In this document: piece by piece, positions 6,027 through 7,784 of the stretch
How the letters are laid out: each line of letters starts with the position of its first letter
Numbering within the stretch: position 1 is the stretch's first letter
Source of the DNA: CANHEE01 sp043777755
GTDB lineage: Bacteria > Bacteroidota > Bacteroidia > Chitinophagales > Saprospiraceae
Assembly (NCBI GenBank): GCA_043777755.1
Contig: JAYWHK010000243.1
Location: 1 to 7,784 of the forward strand
Direction of reading: 5' to 3'
DNA length: 7,784 bases
Made by a program: the position numbers and the translations under genes
The notes under the pieces: generated by a model
Seen by the model: the letters and a program-made list of their open reading frames with translations, nothing else
Databases searched by the model: none
What the model was told of the DNA's origin: nothing

Positions 6027-6181
6027 AATGTAAAAAATTTTAATTTAAAGAATATTATTTTGTATTTATATAAAAAAAAACATTTATTTTTTAATTTTGA
6101 TAAAATAAAAAATTATTTCACCTTTGTGCCATCGTCGATGATATTTTAAATTTTATTATTTTACCAAAAACTTAATTAAAA
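6027..6181. other. Divergent intergenic region between PA-domain gene and lipoprotein gene
   Basis: This AT-rich region must hold promoters for both directions. A plus-strand promoter is visible at 6096-6126. On the minus strand I find no TAnnTTTG match for the PA-domain gene; only a poor candidate around 6045-6055. A short inverted repeat, CATCG-T-CGATG (6130-6140), lies just after the plus-strand -7 box. Confidence 0.5.
6096..6126 (+). promoter_or_regulatory. Promoter of the frameshifted lipoprotein gene
   Basis: TTTG (6096-6099), a 19-base spacer and CACCTTTG (6119-6126) match the Bacteroidota consensus with one mismatch (C for T at the first base of the -7 box). The predicted start near 6132 gives a leader of about 50 bases before the ATG at 6182. 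Confidence 0.6.
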
Positions 6182-6743
6182 ATGAGAAAAGTAATTTTTC
6201 TACTATTTTGTGCTTTAACAAGTACGAGTATCTTTTTTGCTTGCCAAAAAGATACAAATTTTGGACAATCAGACAATGTCATACAAGAGCAAAGCGCAAC
6301 ACAAAGGACAGAAATTGGATTAGAAGTGGACAATTAGTGGTTGTCAAATTAAAATTGATAAGGTGACTCCTAATCACACTTATTCAATTTCAAGAAGATA
6401 CCCAAATCTATCACCACAAATTGAAGCTACCGCCCTCAGTCATGATCCTTGTATAAGTGCTGTTACACCGAATATTTGGTATCCTTTTTATCATTTTGAA
6501 GATGAGGATTTATTCTTACGATTTTCTGGGGCAGCTAACTTTGACCCTTCAGACCCTTGTAATTATTCTGTTCCTCAACAAAACACATTTAGTGTACGAA
6601 CAACAATTAGGTGTAAAGGAAAAAAAGGAGTATATAAATATAATACTTTTTCAATGACACTAGGAACCAGTAACCCGTCAAACGCTAATTCACCTACATT
6701 TCAAATAGCGTCTAATACCTGTGCTATTGCTGAGGTAAGGTAG
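6182..6743 (+). pseudogene. Lipoprotein gene broken by a +1 frameshift
   Basis: The ATG at 6182 opens a lipoprotein signal peptide (hydrophobic residues 4-19, lipobox FFAC with Cys21), but this frame stops at 6335-6337 after 51 residues. A second open frame runs to a stop at 6741-6743. It has no ATG start and no signal peptide; its only initiator would be a GTG at 6363. The two frames overlap only in 6324-6334, and dropping one base there joins them into a protein of about 186 residues that reads smoothly from TEIGLE into WTISGCQIKIDK. The joined product would be a lipoprotein with five cysteines after the anchor, of no family I recognise. After the anchor Cys it reads QKD, which fits the first part of the QKDDE-type surface-export signal known from Bacteroidota lipoproteins. 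Promoter and terminator are both intact, so the break is recent, a sequencing indel, or recoding. I see no slippery site, which makes programmed shifting less likely. Confidence 0.72.
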
Positions 6744-6790
6744 TATTTGAATTTTAAGTTCTATTTTTTTGAATTACATTGTCGTAATAT

Positions 6791-6834
6791 TTAAACAAAG
6801 AGAATATCATTTATTTGATATTCTCTTTGTTTAA
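6791..6834 (+). terminator. Strong hairpin terminator of the lipoprotein gene
   Basis: A perfect 19-bp inverted repeat (6791-6809 with 6816-6834) with a 6-base loop lies 47 bases past the 3' stop codon. The T-rich 3' arm (TCTCTTTGTTTAA) supplies part of the U-rich tract, but no separate T-run follows, so it could also be an RNA-stabilising 3' end or act in both directions. Confidence 0.75.
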
Positions 6835-6928
6835 TAAATAATTTGCGAAGCGCAAAGATATATATTAGTAATATTAAAAAAAAAGAATATTGGAGAATTT
6901 TATTTAATTTTAAATTTAATGTAAAGAA

Positions 6929-6962
6929 TTTGACAATTTTTTTCGCTAAACTGCTACCTTTG
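6929..6962 (+). promoter_or_regulatory. Promoter of the glycosyltransferase gene
   Basis: TTTG (6929-6932), a 22-base spacer and TACCTTTG (6955-6962) match the Bacteroidota consensus. The -7 box ends only 14 bases before the TTG start codon at 6977, so the mRNA leader should be about ten bases or less. Confidence 0.72.
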
Positions 6963-6976
6963 CAAAAAATTCTATT

Positions 6977-7681
6977 TTGAGAAACACACTTTCACTGATT
7001 ATTCCTTGTTATAATCCACAGCCATTATGGCAGGAGCGTGTAAAGGAGCAGTTTGAGCTGTTCCAAGAATCGCTTCCACAGTTTGATGTTCGTCTTACTG
7101 TAGTGAACGATGGCTCTACTAAAAATGTAGATAAGGAAAACCTTGATTTTTTAAAAAATAACATTTCTTTAATACATATAGTACATTACGATAAGAATCA
7201 AGGCAAAGGTTACGCTCTTCGTCAAGGTATTGCACAAAGCGAAGCAGATTATTATATGTTCACCGATATTGATTTTCCTTATGAAAATCACAGTATGGTG
7301 GCTGTCGCCAATGCTTTACTTGAAAAAAAAGGCATTGCAGCTGGTTTTCGCAATCAAAATTATTATAAAAAAGTACCTTTGTTTCGGCAGATTTTGTCAA
7401 AAAGTTTTCGATTGTTCATCAAGACTGTGGGAATTCCTGTGGAAGACACACAATGCGGTTTGAAAGGCTTTGACAATGCTGGCAAAAAAATGTTTTTACA
7501 AACAAGCGTCAATCGCTATTTGTTTGATTTTGAGTTCTTATATTTGTCTGCAAAACAAAAAAATATCCCAATTTATCACGTGGACGTTCAACTCAAAGAT
7601 GGAGTAATTTTTACTACAATGGGATTGAGTGTTTTGAGAGCGGAAGCATGGAATTTGGTGAAAATTATGCTGAGTAAGTAA
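6977..7681 (+). CDS. Family 2 glycosyltransferase
   Basis: This 234-residue protein is a GT-A fold, family 2 (GT2) sugar transferase, closest in pattern to the dolichyl-phosphate mannose synthase/GtrB-like branch. Seen: LSLIIPCYN at the first strand (5-13), VVNDGST nucleotide-binding motif (42-48), NQGKGYALRQGI (74-85), the metal-binding FTDIDF with DID at 97-99, GFRN (123-126), and TQCGLKGF (158-165) in the acceptor region. It takes a nucleotide-activated sugar; donor and acceptor cannot be told. There are no membrane segments, unlike GtrB-type enzymes with two C-terminal helices, so it is probably cytoplasmic or peripheral at the inner membrane. The start is TTG at 6977: the frame is closed by a TAA at 6947, no ATG occurs before residue 94, and the GT2 core begins at once. 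It has its own promoter and a leader too short for a Shine-Dalgarno site. A tandem repeat begins 6 bases after its stop codon. Confidence 0.92.
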   Translation: MRNTLSLIIPCYNPQPLWQERVKEQFELFQESLPQFDVRLTVVNDGSTKNVDKENLDFLKNNISLIHIVHYDKNQGKGYALRQGIAQSEADYYMFTDIDFPYENHSMVAVANALLEKKGIAAGFRNQNYYKKVPLFRQILSKSFRLFIKTVGIPVEDTQCGLKGFDNAGKKMFLQTSVNRYLFDFEFLYLSAKQKNIPIYHVDVQLKDGVIFTTMGLSVLRAEAWNLVKIMLSK

Positions 7682-7687
7682 GTAGTA

Positions 7688-7784
7688 GTCAATAAGGGAA
7701 ATAAAAGTCGTAAGTCAATAAGGGAAATAAAAGTCGTAAGTCAATAAGGGAAATAAAAGTCGTAAGTCAATAAGGGAAATAAAA
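7688..7784. repeat. 26-bp tandem repeat, at least 3.7 copies, cut by window end
   Basis: The unit starts GTCAATAAGGGAAATAAAAG and ends TCGTAA (26 bases). Complete copies start at 7688, 7714 and 7740; a fourth starts at 7766 and is cut after 19 bases. All copies are identical. There are no spacers, so this is a minisatellite and not a CRISPR array. The unit length is not a multiple of three, and the unit carries stop codons, so it is non-coding. Identity between copies points to recent expansion or strong homogenisation. Confidence 0.95.

Larger units (their letters stand above)
6744..6976. other. Intergenic region before the glycosyltransferase gene
   Basis: This gap holds the 19-bp hairpin (6791-6834), a small GC-rich palindrome TTTGCG-AAG-CGCAAA (6842-6856), and the glycosyltransferase promoter (6929-6962). 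The rest is plain AT-rich DNA with no gene visible. Confidence 0.6.

Noticed and set aside
6027..6060. Minus-strand promoter for the PA-domain gene near TATTCTTTA
   Set aside because: It misses the TAnnTTTG consensus at more than one position and has no TTTG at the right distance.
6324..6340. Programmed +1 frameshift of the prfB type
   Set aside because: The overlap zone lacks a CTT-TGA-like slippery stop, an upstream Shine-Dalgarno and re-pairing potential (AAT to ATT does not pair), so decay or a sequence error is more likely.
6457..6657. Short plus-strand open frame inside the 3' part of the broken lipoprotein gene
   Set aside because: It overlaps the better frame entirely, starts inside it, and has no feature of its own.
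7688..7784. Possible CRISPR array at the window end
   Set aside because: Repeats are head to tail with no unique spacers and a 26-bp period; this is a simple tandem repeat.

Overview
The window reads as chromosomal DNA of a low-GC member of the Bacteroidota, probably a Cytophagales-like or related gliding or environmental lineage. Three things support this. Two large secreted proteins end in type IX secretion (T9SS) type A sorting domains. Genes are preceded by Bacteroidota-type promoters (TTTG, then TAnnTTTG about 17-22 bases later) rather than E. coli-type boxes. Shine-Dalgarno sequences are absent or weak. The exact genus cannot be read from the sequence.

Layout. Positions 101-6026 hold five genes, all on the minus strand. 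In order of transcription they are: a secreted protein with a protease-associated (PA) domain (6026-4296), a secreted Asp-box protein (4152-2239), a Cys-rich lipoprotein (2031-1384), ruvA (1118-507) and an alkyltransferase-like DNA-repair protein (433-101). The first four are each followed by a hairpin terminator, and three of the five have a recognisable promoter box, so most look monocistronic. The repair gene has no visible promoter of its own and may depend on read-through from ruvA.

On the plus strand, a divergent promoter at 6096-6126 drives a second lipoprotein gene (6182-6743) whose reading frame is broken by a +1 shift near 6324-6334; it keeps a good promoter and a 19-bp hairpin terminator. 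A family 2 glycosyltransferase (6977-7681) follows, with a TTG start almost on top of its promoter. The window ends inside a perfect 26-bp tandem repeat (7688-7784).

Functionally this is a mixed neighbourhood: two DNA-repair genes (RuvA in Holliday junction processing, the ATL protein in alkyl lesion sensing), a cluster of cell-envelope or exported proteins of unknown role, and a sugar transferase. I see no complete defence system, mobile element, CRISPR array, tRNA or rRNA. The points most worth following up are the broken lipoprotein gene, the terminal minisatellite, the paired hairpins between ruvA and the ATL gene, the Cys-rich lipoprotein with a palindrome at its predicted transcription start, and a short insertion beside the acidic pin of RuvA.
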